Positions 26,090-39,459 of a DNA stretch of 64,000 bases are shown here, piece by piece. Position numbers and translations under genes: made by a program. The notes beneath the pieces are model-generated. The model worked only from the letters and a program-made list of their open reading frames with translations, had not been told where the DNA came from and did not search any database. Position 1 is the stretch's first letter. Each line of letters starts with the position of its first letter. The stretch comes from Eonycteris spelaea (Eukaryota; Chordata; Mammalia; Chiroptera; Pteropodidae): NCBI GenBank assembly GCA_003508835.1, contig PUFA01000021.1, positions 5,682,501 through 5,746,500 on the forward strand, in the 5' to 3' direction.

Positions 26090-26290
26090 CATGCTGTGTG
26101 CGTGTGTATGGTGTGTACATGTGCACATGTGTGTCAGCATGTAAGTAAGCATCTGCATATATGTACATGAGTGTGCACACATGCATGTGTGCAAGTGTAT
26201 GCACAGTACACACATGTGCAAATGTGGACCGGTATGCACACACATGTGCATGTGCATGCATGTGTGTGTCCACGTGTACATGCACAAGCA
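26090..26290. repeat. TG-rich degenerate minisatellite
   Basis: Alternating purine-pyrimidine blocks such as gtgtgcacacatgcatgtgt recur with variable spacing over about 200 bp. Chance frames reading CMHM or THMC on both strands come from this repeat and are not genes. Confidence 0.85.
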
Positions 26291-26479
26291 GTGCGGTGCA
26301 TCATATAATCATTCTCAACTGTTCCTGAGAAGTCATGACCCTCACAGCGAGACTGTGGATTACGGCTGTTTTGAGGGCTTTCCAGGTGGTATATGTGATA
26401 GTCTGAAAAAGATCACACACCATGCACTAATCTTGATTTGCTGCTAAAGTTTACCAAAATTGTGACATTATCATGGGTA

Positions 26480-27612
26480 GTTCAAGCGCATATCAACAAG
26501 TGGAACTACATAGAATTAAAAAGCTTCTGCACAGCAAAGGTAACAAGAAACGAAACGAAAAGGCAACATATGGACTGGGAGAAATGTGTGCAAGCCATAG
26601 ATTAGATAAGGGGTCGACATCCATAATGCATCGGGAACTCATACCACTCAATAAAAAAATAAACAACCCAATAAAAATGGTCAGAGGATCTGAACAGACA
26701 TTTTTCTAAAGATGATACCCACATGGCCAACAGGTACACGAAAAGATGCTTGACATCATTAATCATCAAGGAAATGAAAATCAAAACTGCAATGAGAGAT
26801 CACCTCACACCTATCAGAATGGCTATCATCAAGAGAAGAGATACCGAGTGTTGGTGAGGATTGGAGAAAAGGGACCCTTGTGTACTACTTATAAGAATGT
26901 AAATTAGTTTAGCCACTATGGAAAACAGTATGAAGTTCCTCAAAAAAACCAAAAAACAAAAATAGAACTACCATATGATCTTGCAATCCCGCTCTGGGTA
27001 TATATCCAAAAGAAATGAAAAGGTAGCTACACTCTTACATTCACTGTAGCATTAGTCACAGTATTTGGTTCAGCATTATTCACAATGGCCAGATATGAAA
27101 ACAACCTAATGTCCACCAATGAATGAATGAGTAACAAAGATGTGTATCTATGGAATATTATTCAGCCATGAAAAGAAGGAAATCCGCCATTAGCAACAAC
27201 TTAGATAAAACTTAAGGGCATTATGCTAAGTGAGATAATTCAGAGAAAAACAAATACTCTGTGAGATCACTTATACATAGAATTCGAAAAAGCCAAACTT
27301 GTAGAAACAGAGTAGAATGGTGGTTCCCAGGGGCTAAGGGCTGGAGGATTGGGAATTGTTGTTTAAGGGACAAACTTGAAACTAGCTGATAAATCAGCAT
27401 GGCATAGTGATGTAGTTCCAATGCTGTATTATAAACTGCTAAGAGACTACTAGATCTTAATCGTTCTCATCACAAAAAAGAAATAATACGGGATGTGACA
27501 GAGGCATTAGTTTTTGCTTCAATCGTAATCAAATTGTAATATATAAATGTAAATGTTATATGCACATCCTGACATGATGCCATGTCAACTATATGTCAAT
27601 AAATAAATAAAA
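26480..27612 (+). repeat. L1 3' part (ORF2 C-terminus and 3' UTR)
   Basis: The copy begins within ORF2 (ctacatagaattaaaaagct, then gaaatgtgtgcaagccatag) and passes the conserved segment aatgaaaatcaaaactgcaa. It then runs through cacaatggccagatatgaaa and gcagccatgaaaagaag-type sequence into the 3' UTR, ending in aataaataaataaaaatt. Stops and frameshifts break ORF2, so it is a dead 5'-truncated copy. Confidence 0.9.
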
Positions 27613-27639
27613 ATTATTTTTAAAAAAGAGTGGTATGCA

Positions 27640-28445
27640 CGAGCTACTTTGAGAATGCTTAGCTCAGTGGATGATGTGATAGCCATTTTAAACACATGTA
27701 GAAAAGTGTTTAAAAACATGCAATGGGCTCCTTTTTCTCCATGTCTTTGTGCACTGTTGGTGGAAGTACAAATTGGTACAGCTGCTATGGAAAATAGTTT
27801 GATGATTCCTCAAAAAAAAAAAAAAAAAAAAACTAAAAATGAAACTACCATATGACTCAGCAATTCCACTTCTGAGTGTTTATCCAAAGAAAGTAACTAA
27901 TTTGAAAAGATGTATGTGCCCATGTTCATTGCAGCATTGTTTATAGTAATCAAGATATGAAAGCAGCCGAGGTGTCCAGTGATAGACGAACAGATAAAGA
28001 AGATGTGGCATACACATACAACGGACTACTACTCAGCCATAAAGAATAAGATCTTGCCATTTGTGACAACATGGATGGACTGAGAGGCTATTACGTTAAG
28101 TGAAATAAGTCAGGCAGAGAAAGACAAATCCTATATGGTTTCACTTACATGTGGAATCTAAAAACAACACAAAACAAATAAAAAGAGACTAATTGAAACA
28201 GAAACCAAATGGATGGTTACCAGAAGGAAGGGGAGGAGGGACTGGTGTAACGGGGAAAGAGAATATGGTCGGTAATATTGTGATACTTTATATAGCAACA
28301 GATATTACTAGAATTAGTGGGGTGATCACGCTGTAAGGTATAAAAATGTCAAATCACTATATTATACCCCTGAAACTAATATAACCAATATAAGACTGTC
28401 TACCAATTATACTTATTTTAAAAAATAAATTAAAAAAAATAAAGA
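27640..28445 (+). repeat. Second L1 3' fragment
   Basis: It contains gcactgttggtggaagtaca, then tgttcattgcagcattgttt, then tcaggcagagaaagacaaat, and ends with acccctgaaactaatataac and an A-rich tail. It has the same orientation as the L1 just upstream but is a separate insertion with a different 3' end. An A run lies at 27811-27830. Confidence 0.9.
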
Positions 28446-29799
28446 TGGTTCTAAGAATGCTAATAAAAAATACAAAGAATTTTAACACTTAGCATCTTGA
28501 ATCATAGGAAATTTAAAAAATAACTATATACATTATCGTTTCAGAAAATTTGGATCCGATGATGAATATAGTGAAAGAGAGCTTTCACGCATTTTATCTG
28601 CAGAATATCCATATTTGCAGGATATATATGAGGAGAAAAACTCTATGTTAAGAGTTGAAGCTTTGTCTTACCTTTGTAAACCTTCCCTCAAGAGCAATTG
28701 ACAATAACCTACCACCCAACTGACAATAAATCTAAATTAAAAAAAATAATAAAAAATTTAAAATGCTGCTTTCTAACGTTTCCTTTTCTGAAAGCTTGGG
28801 GTGGGCCGACCAGAACACATGATGTCTGAATTTTGTTTCATATTCCTCCAGTGGAAACGACAGTGACCATTAGCAAAGGCTAATCCTTCAGAATCTCACT
28901 CACTGCGTCCTTCTAAGTTGAGAGTCTCAGTGAGATACTTATGAGATGAAGGTGCCACAGGGCTGATAAACATGTGGGTGAGCAGGGAGAAAAACTGGAT
29001 TGTCACAGTCGATAATTGTAAACTGTCACCCTTCTATTGCCACTTAGGGTTTTTGGTCCAAATACGAACTCTTTTTTAAAAAAATCACGTACACAAAATG
29101 CTGAGAGTCAGGGAGAATGAGTCTTGCTCATTTTCAAACTATGTACAGTATATGGTTAACCTAGAAACCGAATCAGATCTCTGTTATTACACACCAGGCA
29201 AAGTTTGGTTTAATCTGATTAATTTACCTGGCCCCACTGTGAGACCTTTTAATTCTTGAAGTTTTTGAACAACTCTTTTACAAGATACAGCCATTGATGT
29301 TGAGATGTTGTCTTCTTCCAAAGCCAAAACTGATCCTACGATGCTCTGATGTTCAAATATTAGCACCAGCAGCAAACATTAGAAGTTTAGACTATGCTGG
29401 TACAGGTCAGTAAAAGCGAGAGGTCTGCATTCACTGACATTGTTGGTTAGTTTAAAAACGGATCTTCACTGTTTTCAGGGCCTGATTAACGTAATTTAAA
29501 ACTGGATAATTTTATAGAGAAAAGACAATGATGAACTTTTTTGAAGGAAGACTCAAAACTCAGATGTCTCTGATCTCTGTTTCCATTTTAAGTTGGAGTC
29601 TGTGGGTTGTAGTTTCTTTAGAATTTTTCTATTAAATGTTTACAGTAAAGGAATAATAGGCCAGAGTCGGTCATGGGAAACAAGGCTTGTCGCCGATCAG
29701 AATAAGGCAATGCAGCTACTAAAAATAGGGAAGCTCTTCCCATGGTAATTTTTAAAAAGTTAATTGTACTTAAAAATGATTTACATGAGAAGGGTACCA

Positions 29800-30215
29800 G
29801 AACGTGCCACTCAGAAATATGCCTGTTTGGCATATGGATAATTTGAGCTACAGGCCATCGAGCACCAATTGAGGCAGGAAAAGCTCTAAAAACAGGCACA
29901 AGTTGTTCTTTTGTAAGGGAAATTTACATCTGCAGGGTGTCTCCCGCTTCTGACTTAAATCTGCTTAACGTACCTTACTGAACAAACCTTGTTTATTCAC
30001 ACTTTCCAGTACTTTCATCGCCTTCCCGTACTTGCCTCAAGATGGTACATAAGGTCAGATTCCAGCCACCTCTCCGGGTTAGTCTTCACTGGGTGCACAT
30101 GTGAATAAACTCTTTTCTGTTTTTCTCTCACTAATTTGTCTTTTGCCTGTCTAAATTAGAGGACCCCAGCTGGAGAACCTAAGACGGGTAGAGGAAAAAG
30201 ATTTCTTCCCTTCCC
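29800..30215 (+). repeat. Endogenous retrovirus LTR (solo, approximate left edge)
   Basis: The right part has AATAAA at 30104-30109, a T-rich R/U5 segment, and the end motif gagaacctaagacgggtaga near 30173. That ending is typical of gammaretrovirus-like (ERV1) LTRs. No internal retroviral genes follow. A related copy lies at about 44760-45237. Confidence 0.65.
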
Positions 30216-30666
30216 CTACCGAGATGTCAATGTATGACAGTGAAACCATCTGTGAAAGTCATGGGTTCATGTTGATCATAGCATTTTATACAGCAACCAG
30301 AGAATTCTGTATTTCTCAATTCCCAAGAGATCGACATGAATATAAAATTGGATTTGCTTAAAATGATAGCTTTCCTCAATGTCCTTGGATATTCCAGAAC
30401 CTTGAAAAATGTCACCAAAGCACTCAGGTTGAGTTTTATCATCTCTGGAAGCTGGCCCTGGGCCTCTTTTACTAAAAGTGACTGCAGTTAAAGATTATGT
30501 CCTTTTATCTGACAATTGTCATATGTCATATGCACTAATAAAAATGATTTCTTATACTTTGGTAGTGTTTCTGGCAGTTTTGTGCCTCCCAGATTATACG
30601 TATTAAATAAAGCAACCTAAGTCTGTCACTTTCATTAATGATGAGTGTGGGTATGGGAAGGGGGGT

Positions 30667-30698
<32 letters not shown>

Positions 30699-30728
30699 CA
30701 GGACAGACAGAGACAGACAGACAGACAA
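30667..30728. repeat. GA then GACA simple repeat
   Basis: An uninterrupted GA run (30667-30691) passes into imperfect GACA/GACAGA units. Confidence 0.95.
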
Positions 30729-30899
30729 GCAGTCCCATTATCTGATAATTAAAAGAGAAGCACAGGAGGTGAAAACACCATAATTTTGGGCCCTGGATTA
30801 AATGATACTGGGATAGACTAAACTGATTGGCTGCTCCAGGAAACACCTGCCTCTCAAGTTCAGACTGTGATTCAATCAGCTTGCTTACCAAGTAACAGT

Positions 30900-31190
30900 T
30901 TCCTCAATAAAATGCATTTTAAGACCACTGCCTCACTGTGTCATCAGTTCAAAGTGAGTTTCTTACAAACTCTGCCATATCCCAATTGTTCCCGTGTTGC
31001 AATACCCACCTTAATACCATCCAACCAAGGACCTGTGGCCTTATAAATACCCTGCCCAACTGTCCCTTCTGACATTATTAAGACTCTTCCCAACGTAGCA
31101 CTCTCCCTTACTACAGTAAGACTAATAAACTTAGCTTTGCTTGATCACTAGGTTTTTCTGGCGGCCTATAGGGGAGCTGACAGCTGACAA
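30900..31190 (+). repeat. LTR-like element with TATA box and poly(A) signal
   Basis: TATAAATA is at 31042-31049 and AATAAA at 31124-31129, about 80 bp apart, followed by cttagctttgcttgatcact. This is the usual U3/R layout of an LTR. The family is not identified and no internal retroviral sequence is seen. Confidence 0.5.
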
Positions 31191-31999
31191 ACGACGTGAA
31201 TTCCTGAAAATGAGTTGATAGTTAACTTCATCATCGGTAAATACAGAACCTGACCAATGCCTGAATCCACAGGGCATCCATTAACCACAATCATGACTGT
31301 GTGTGAACAATATTGGGTGTCCAGGTGTTTGCAGCTCTAGCTAAAGACTATAACCCAGAAATTACATAGCGAGTACACTTCTCGCTGGACCCAAGCTGCC
31401 ATTCCAAACCCTCTGGGCCTAGGGTGAGTAGGCAAACATGAAATTATGTAACCTTGTACGAAGCTAGGGATGGCTATCACCTTGGGAACATCTTTCCTAT
31501 ACTACAGGTAACACATCCTCCTCATTCCTCCTGTTTCCACACGAGTCAACCTAAGGACCCAAAGTGAATTCGTGGGAACATCCTTGGCTAAGAATCCCTG
31601 GAAAGCTGGGGACACTTTTCTATACTGGGGCTATTTTAGGGTGCAGCCTTGGTTCCTACAGCCCTCAAAGAAAAGCAGCGATGATGAAGACATGGAGGCA
31701 AAGTCAATTAGAGGCTGAGGTTTTAATTCAGCTCTCACATAAACCGGATTAAAGAGTTTTGCTTTCAGTTGGACCTCAAGAGTTGCTTACTGAATGAATA
31801 ATTGAGAGAATAAACAAGTAAATGAATGACATCATTGGGTAATGATGATGCTCCATCCAATACAAGGATCTCTAATTTTCACAGGGCATGGCTGAGCTGG
31901 GCATCCAAAATAAGACCACACTGAGAAAAATGAACAGGAAAACAGCCCAAAACATGTAACATTTTTGAGTTCTTGTTGTACAGCAGGATCTATGCTCAT

Positions 32000-32130
32000 C
32001 ATCTTGCACGTACTACCTCACGTCAACCTTTCACCAGTTCTGTTTTGCAGGTGAGCAAACTGAGACGCAGAGAAGCTGAGATGCTCATGCAATGGCATTA
32101 GCCATGTAGGTGAAAATGAAGGTCAGGCAA
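32000..32130 (-). repeat. MIR fragment (antisense)
   Basis: ctacctcacgtcaacctttc, then gttttgcaggtgagcaaact and gagacgcagagaagctgaga reproduce the MIR core on the reverse strand. Confidence 0.75.
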
Positions 32131-32589
32131 GACTCTGACGGTGATGCAGGTGAACAATCAGGCAAACGTCAGGCACATAAATTTGCTTCTTGAAATTGGA
32201 GAGAAGTGATGTGTCTGGCAGTCCTTTGAAGCAGAATAGATGAACACAAGAGAATGTTCTGCTTTTCATCTTTTGCCAGTTTCTTTTCAGCCTCAGGTCA
32301 GGCAGCTTGAGAAACTTCAAGAAGTTATTTGAGTTCATAGAATAAAGAACATTCAGTTTTGAAACTACTTTTACAAATAATTTTTCTTGCAAGCATTCAA
32401 TTCTGTTGACCTCTATTACAAAATATACAGCCATAATCTTCCATGAAACTACTGAACAAAAACCAGATTGAGATGAAGGGTACTTTTAAAACTAAATCCT
32501 TCCTCTATCCACAACACTGATTTTAAAACTAGGTCTTATTTTTAGTGCAACCAAAGTTGTCTGATACTGTCACTCTACCACAGTAACAC

Positions 32590-32830
32590 CAATGGTAGTC
32601 ATAACCCTCATTTACCGAGTCATTAACATGTCACATGCACTGTTTTATTAAATCTTTACCCCAACCCTGGGAGAGATGTACTGCTACTGATTTCATTTTA
32701 CAGATTCATAACTAAAGATTTAAGAGGCTACGAAAATCTCCCAAGGACAGGTAACAAACAAGAGAGACACAGATGGGATATAAATGCAGGCTCTCACATT
32801 TCAAATGATCTTGCCTCTTAGAGACACTCT
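32590..32830 (-). repeat. MIR copy (antisense)
   Basis: aacatgtcacatgcactgtt, then ctgatttcattttacagatt and ggatataaatgcaggctctc follow the reverse MIR consensus along most of its length. Confidence 0.7.
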
Positions 32831-33094
32831 ATTCAGCGGTTGTTTTTCGTAGAAAATATGATCACAGAGGATAAGAATATGAACACAGCTATCATCTCTG
32901 CAGATCATTCTCAAACTTATATTTCTAGTTTTATTTCCGTAACTCCAAATTTGAACATTTGTTACTGCATATTTTTTCTGCCAAATGTATTTTCTTTGCC
33001 CTTATATTCCCCAAGCTGATCTGCTCCCCAAGTTAAAGATTTGGGGAAACTTCCCATTTCTTGCACCATTTCTATGGGTTTAAAGCAGATTATT

Positions 33095-33430
33095 TTGTGA
33101 GCATCTATGAAATCAAAGTATTGCTAGGCATTCTGGGTAATATATAGTAAATTAAGCAGGGTCTACTTGGGGAGATAAAACATGCACTTGCACAGTGAAA
33201 AATAAAATTTACACTACAGGGATGTATGCAGTAAAATCCATGAACTGTGTAAGATGGTGTGCCATGACAATTCCGGTAACAGAAGATCACCGAGGGAGGG
33301 GATCACAGAAGGCTATATGAAGAAGGGGGTCTTTGGTGGCCCTTATGGATAACAATTAGCTGAGGAATGGGAGTGAGGCATCTGGAGAGAGCAAAGGCTT
33401 ACAGAGATGAATGGGTAAAGGGTGACAGTC
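33095..33430 (-). repeat. L2 fragment (antisense)
   Basis: gagcatctatgaaatcaaag, then attgctaggcattctgggta, then atcacagaaggctatatgaa and tggagagagcaaaggcttac match the reverse strand of the L2 3' region. Confidence 0.65.
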
Positions 33431-33653
33431 TCAACGTTCATGGGCACAGCTGTATAGTAGATGTCTACCAAAATGTTAATTGAGTAAAAACGTACATTTG
33501 TCCGTTAGAAGGATACTTATCATTTGGACAACCATTGTCTTACACTAGAATGGTAGTTATCTTATCCATTGCGGGACCATCAAAAAAATACTACTGCACA
33601 GGCTCCATCTTTGGAAATTCTGATGTAAGTGGTCTAGGAAACTGTGCCACCTG

Positions 33654-33687
33654 CGTGTTTGTTTGTTTGTTTGTTTTGTTTTGTTTC
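33654..33687. repeat. GTTT simple repeat
   Basis: GTTT repeated about four times, then GTTTT units. Confidence 0.95.
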
Positions 33688-34225
33688 AGTTGGTTGCTTT
33701 TAAAGAGTAGCCAGTGGAAGTTATTATATCTTAGCCTTGGTGGATTTAACTGAGTTCATCCTTGTCAGCTTGTTCCACTGCGACTTCTTTGTGATGAACA
33801 CAGCGAAATGATCTGTTCTGACGAAGGGGAGGTGACTAGCGGGCTTCGTAACTGGAGATGTTTGCATTGAATGTCATCACGACTCAACAACTTCATTCGA
33901 TCCTTTACGTGCTCATTTATTTGATTATTCATCCATTCGGCATCAGAATGTTCGCTGTCTGGCATCATCGTTTCAAGCCTTAGAGTGAGCAAGCCACCTA
34001 AAAATTCAATTCCGTGAACATGGGCAATTTTCGGTGGGGTTCCTCTGCAGAGTTGGGGAGCCAGTGGTGGTCTCAAGTCCAAGGAGCTTCAGTGGCACTA
34101 CTGAGACCAGGGTGTCAAAACCTCCTGTACAGTCAAGGACAGGCAGAGGACGTCCTATTTGGGAAGGTCTGTACGACTACAGCGTTTGGGGTGCAACATG
34201 TACTCCACTTCTTCTCACCCCCGTG

Positions 34226-34440
34226 GCTGGACTTTCGGCCAGGATGATACAGCTGAAGTTAGGGCTTCATGAAGAGAGTGGGCTGCATGCTCTTCACTCA
34301 TTAGACTCAAGGGAACCTCTGTGCTTTTGCTTCTAAGTGTCCAGATAGGAAAACTGATGTTCAGTTATAAAGTCAAAGCCTTCGATTTTCAGTTCCCTAC
34401 CAACTCCGTGCTACAGCTGTGATCCCCTGGGCTCTGGAAA
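34226..34440 (+). repeat. Unnamed LTR-like repeat, copy A
   Basis: It shares long blocks with 38243-38470: ctggactttc, then gaagagagtgggctgca, ttagactcaaggg, and aaaactgatgttc. The two are copies of one dispersed element, which I cannot name. The poly(A)-signal end is less clear in this copy. Confidence 0.6.
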
Positions 34441-34746
34441 TACCGTTTTCTCCCTCTGCTCCCAATTATGATTGTCGCGAGCTGCTTGACCACCGCGGTT
34501 CAGTCCCTGAGCTCTGCCCGCGCCTTGGGAAAGTGGCCCTTCATTAAATTCTCTCCAGAATCTCGGCTGAGTGTGCCCATGTGTCCTGCTGGAACACTGG
34601 TTAGGGCGGGTAAGCAGGGGGCACGTGCTAAAAAAAGGCTTTGGAAGCCATGGTCAGAAGTTTCTGTCCTATCCACAGTGGGACACTATTAAGCAGGGAA
34701 TTGTTGTGACGTGTTTTATAATGTTTCATTCCTTCCTGGTGCATTC

Positions 34747-34767
34747 AAAATGCAAAATGCAAAATGC
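34747..34767. repeat. AAAATGC three-copy tandem repeat
   Basis: Three exact 7-bp units followed by an A-rich AAAAC run. Confidence 0.9.
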
Positions 34768-34849
34768 AAAAAAAACAAAAAAACAAAACAAAAACCCAAA
34801 ACCAAACTACAAGATAAATTCCCACTTGGTCCCCCAGTTACATGGGCAA

Positions 34850-35025
34850 ATTTTAAAATCTTTTCTTAATTACGACAAAATTTACTTAATATGCAATTAA
34901 CCATTTTAAAGTGTACAAATCAGTTGCATCCGCTACCGTCGCAATGCTGTGCAACCACCTCTCTATTCCAAAACACTTCTGTCACCCCCAAAAGGATGGC
35001 TGGTTCTCATAGATGGCATTCTGGA
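34850..35025 (-). repeat. L1 3'-end fragment (antisense)
   Basis: caattaaccattttaaagtg, then acaaatcagttgcatccgct and gcaatgctgtgcaaccacct is the reverse strand of the L1 3' end. Confidence 0.7.
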
Positions 35026-35039
35026 AGCTTTCGGCAGAG

Positions 35040-35485
35040 AAAGGGCTGCAATGGGGTAGGAAGTCAGCAGAGCCATTAGAAGGGTTCTTCTGAATTCTAG
35101 AGCAAAATGACCAGGTCAGCAGGGATGGAAGTGGTCATGTCTGGCCTGGCAGACAGACTAGATGAGGGGTGGGGCATGCAGAAGTTCTGGCCTGAATGAC
35201 AGAAGGTAGGAGGGCTGGAGGGGAAAGTGGTCTGGAGGGAAATCGTGGATTGAGGTCTTGGAGGTGTTAACTTTGAGATGCCAATTCGACAGCCAATGGA
35301 GATGACGAGGGGAGCTGGATGCCTGAGTCTGGAGCACAGCACTAGATATACATTTAGAGCCCTCTGCACGTAGACGGTATTTAAAGCTGCAGGACTGGAC
35401 GGAAGTCACAGAAATAGAGTTTAAATAAAGATCCAAAAGCCCGGGGCCAGTCCTAAGCACGCCTACACCTAGAGTCTGGCGGTGA
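35040..35485 (-). repeat. L2 internal fragment (antisense)
   Basis: gttaactttgagatgccaat, then agccaatggagatgacgagg, then cgtagacggtatttaaagct and ggggccagtcctaagc follow the reverse L2 consensus for over 400 bp. Confidence 0.7.
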
Positions 35486-36559
35486 AGGCAGTTTGGCATA
35501 AAGAAGAAAAATGCTATGAAAGATTTAGGTGCATGCGCTGTTAACCTTGGAAAGCATTACTCCTCTCGAGTCTGAGCTATGCCTCCTCTGTTAGTTGCTA
35601 AGTTTTGTGTGTGATTTTAAATATCACAGGTAATCTGACTGTTCACATTCTTTTATTATGGGCATTCATGAAAAACCGAGCCACAGTTCTCATTGAAAAG
35701 TGTCTGTTTTAGGCCCGTCAGTGGGCTGACTGAGGACAAATGAAAACGAGTTATTCAGTTGATCATTACGGCATGTATTCAGTGACTAGAAGCAGAACAA
35801 ATGACACAAGGGGATAAAATCACTTATTTTAGGTATTTCCTGAATCAGGGCAGTAGCAACATAACCAGAGCGTGGCAAAGCGCGGGTAAGGACAAAGCCT
35901 CTATTATGATTGGAATGTAAAGTGTAATAGGATTTTCAGAAAACAATTTAGGAGAAGTGACAATCTTGCTTATTTAAATGCCATGTGACATTTGGCATTA
36001 CTCCTTCAGGTAAAATTGTAAAATTGATAAAATGACTTTCGAAATATTTTTGAATATGCCGAATGCATGTCATGCATTTATCTGTTGACTAACCCTGAGG
36101 TTGGCATTAAAACGCCATTGTTTCCTGAGAACTGAAGGTGACTTTTACTGAGCCATTTAGGCCAATGCTTCGGAATTTCTATTTTAAAACGAATTTTAAA
36201 TGCATGTGTTTTTTGACATTAACAATTTCTCTGTATGAACCTATAGAGTAGAAAATAAAGTCCCTTTACATTATAGTTAATTTTGATCGAATTTTAAGTT
36301 CTCCTAAAACGCATATTTTGGTATATATTTTAAAGTTTTCCAAGATAATAATAGTGTTATTTTTTTCTAATTATAGGATTAACCCATGATAACATTAAAA
36401 TCATCAGTCTACTAAAAAGGAACAAAGGATAAAATAAAAAAATAAAAATCCACCCAGACATAATCAGATTTGGAAGGAACATACTTTTGTACATCTCTCT
36501 CTGATTGTCACTCACAAGTGTCACTCTAGAAACAGAATCACAGCACACAAGCTGGCTCA

Positions 36560-36965
36560 CGTGCTTTTTGCATTAAAATATGTCCTGGATATATTTTAAT
36601 ATTAACAATTATCTAGCCGCATCTTCCTTTTTTAATGGTTAGTAGTGTTCTAGTTGATAGACTGCTTTCATCCATTCATGAACTGATGGCCATTTAGGTT
36701 GTTTCTAATTTTTTTTTTTTTTTTGGTTGACATTGTCTTTTACTGAGTGTCACAGAAGGTTTCAAATGCTTTCCCTACATTGACTCATTTGCGCTGAAGA
36801 TTTCCTTAATTGCTCCACAATACAAATTCCTACAACTTGAGTTGCTGGGTGGAAGAGTCTGCATGTTTTAAATCCTGAGGCACGTTGCCAGAAGGCTCTC
36901 CAGGAAGATGGCGCTCCTGTCACCTGCACCGGCGGGCCCGTTCTGCTCCCCGCCCAGCGCTGCTT
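36560..36965 (-). repeat. L1 3' fragment (antisense), GC-rich at one end
   Basis: tcatccattcatgaactgat, then ggccatttaggttgtttcta, then gagttgctgggtggaagagt and cgttgccagaaggctctcca match the reverse strand of older L1 3' ends. The last 100 bp contain several CpG and are GC-rich. Confidence 0.6.
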
Positions 36966-38242
36966 GCCAGCGGCCACTGCCGTCGTTGGAGACCTCACAC
37001 CAAACACGGTGTCTCCTTCTCACTAGCATTCCTTTTAATTAAACTTCGAGTGAGTTAACTGCTTGCATGTTGTTTTTCTGAATGCCAGTTCGTATTTTTT
37101 CGTTATTTTCCTTCCCAATTGGGCCATGCATGGAACCAAACACATACACAAAACTATTAAAAGTTGCAAGGTTGAGAAGACCCTGAAGAATTTAGAGAGT
37201 TTCGGAACTAGTATCGATGCCCACAATCATTATTTATCTTTCCTGTTTCTAATCTTTAGTTTTTGTAAACCTTAGTCTCCTGACCCCTACATTTCACTTT
37301 TAATGACATCTTTGAATTCGTTGTTTTCTATAACTAATCCTTCTTTTTAAACTCCAGGTGACGTTTGCCTTTGTCATTTCCCACCGACATGATTCCTCTA
37401 CCTTGTGTCCTAGTAGGAGCGAGCTTCAACACTTATAAACAGAATGTGTAAAAGGCTTTCGGATCTGGTGGCCAACAGACACACGCATTGTTGACAGTGG
37501 ATATTAACATGTACACACTATTTCCATGGAAACTCTTTTCTCTGTTGCCAGGGCATGGAGCTCTCCATCCGCTCGGGTAAGTAATACCCACCTCACTGTG
37601 TTTGCAGGTTGAGGGCGGTTCCATGGATGTGGCTGAGGGGCAGGATGAACTCATGGAACGAGCTCCTACTCACCTGGCTAGTAATTCCTGCCCTTTCTCC
37701 AGGCGATTCTGTGAAGCCCAGCTTGCAACAATGGGAACTCAGGATTCAGTAACTTCTTAACTGGAATCTATTGTCATGATTCTGGCTCACTATTTCTAGT
37801 TTAAATACCACAGCATTTCTAGCTTGGAATACAAAACCTAACTGTGCTCACCACTGCTGTTTATCCCAAACCAAGCTATTTATTCCAATCATCATCATGT
37901 CATCGCTGTCAGATTAATGTTTCTGCGTTGGAGTAGAAATTCATGTCACCACCGACTCAACAACCATCTACTCATCCTCATCGCCAACAGATTTACGAAC
38001 AAATGACAGAACAGAGAGAAAATGATGTAATGAAAGGCAAGGTAGTAAGGTTTGCTGTTATGTTTTTCAACACATTCTTATATAAAACCAATTAATAAGA
38101 GTAAGGATAATAACATTAAAATATAACCTCTCTTCTGGGGTTTGAGGACCAGGTTCACAAGCCTGTGATCAAATGTTATACACGGACAGAGTTTATAGGA
38201 TGGGTATTAGATCCTTTAGCAACCTCGACAAATCCCAAAGCA

Positions 38243-38470
38243 CTGGACTTTCAGGGAGGGCTATCTAGGTCGAAGTTATAGGGTGTCAAGAAGAGAGTGG
38301 GTTGTAGATATTCTGTGCCTTAGACTCAAGGGCTCTCCTTGAGCTTTGGTTTCTAGGTATCAAGGTAGCAAAACTGATATTCCCATTTAAAATTAGTGGT
38401 GTTTGATTTGCAGTTTCCTACTAACTCTGTCACAATATAGTGATATTTAATAAACTCTCTGCAGTCAGAA
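38243..38470 (+). repeat. Unnamed LTR-like repeat, copy B
   Basis: This is homologous to 34226-34440 and ends with a clear AATAAA (38449-38454) before ctctctgcagtc, as at an LTR poly(A) site. Homologous blocks include gaagagagtgggttgta and ttagactcaagggc. Confidence 0.6.
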
Positions 38471-39459
38471 CTCACAATGTTATTAAAAAAAAAAAAACAG
38501 CAAAAAAATTTCTTGCTGTCTGGAAGGATCTAAGACATGACTTATTCACTACTTATTTGAGACTCCAGAATTTTTTTAACAGAAAAACTTAATCAAAATA
38601 TACATACAAATATATGTACAAAATATATGCACTGCAAATGATTAAGAACAGCTTTTATCTATCATCTCCTGAAGATTAGAAAATATATTTAGGGGACATA
38701 AGGTTTTGAGGGGTATCATTTCTTGTGGTCTTGCTCAGAGCTACCAGATATACAACCTGCCCTCATGAAATTACATAAAATTTTACTATTGTTGTAGTAA
38801 TGGTGAGATGTTACATTATCCATTCAAAGTCTGAAAAATAAACTTGCAGAAACAACCTTGTTGATTTTTAATATTCAGTTGTTTTTTATGTCAATAATTA
38901 CACAGCACCGTCAGTAATTTTTCGGGTGAGTTATGGTTTGTGACGATTAAATCACATCATTAGGTGGAAAGTATCTTCAATTCTATGACAGAAAAAATAC
39001 ATATCAATTACTTTGAAAACTATGTTTAGTTGTTTGTACCAGATAAATGTACCTAAAGTTGCTACTGGTATGGTGATGGCGATGGTGGTGGGGGTGGAGA
39101 AGGTGATAAAGTAGCAAAGGGAGAGTTGAAAACGACACAAAGTTGGCCTAGAATTGAAGATAGGTTTATGCTCTTTGAGATGGAAATGACATCTCTCATT
39201 GCCCATTCGAATCCTCGTGACAGTGTTTGGGCATTCTCTACAGAGGCGTAAACATACTGTCACCCGGGACAAGTCACACAGCAAGCTCCCATTACGGAAT
39301 CAGGGGCAGACAGGTGGTTGGCGAGTAGGAACGAGCCTGCCACTGCTCTGCTCCTCCCCTCAGAGACTCTAAGGAGAACCGAGGAGTGGTGATTAGCTGA
39401 GGAGCGTGTGACACCTAGACATACAACTCAGTAAGGCAGAGATGGGAACAGAGTTTTGG

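Noticed and set aside
26033..26287. Histidine/methionine-rich frames on both strands
   Set aside because: They are translations of a TG/CA-rich minisatellite.
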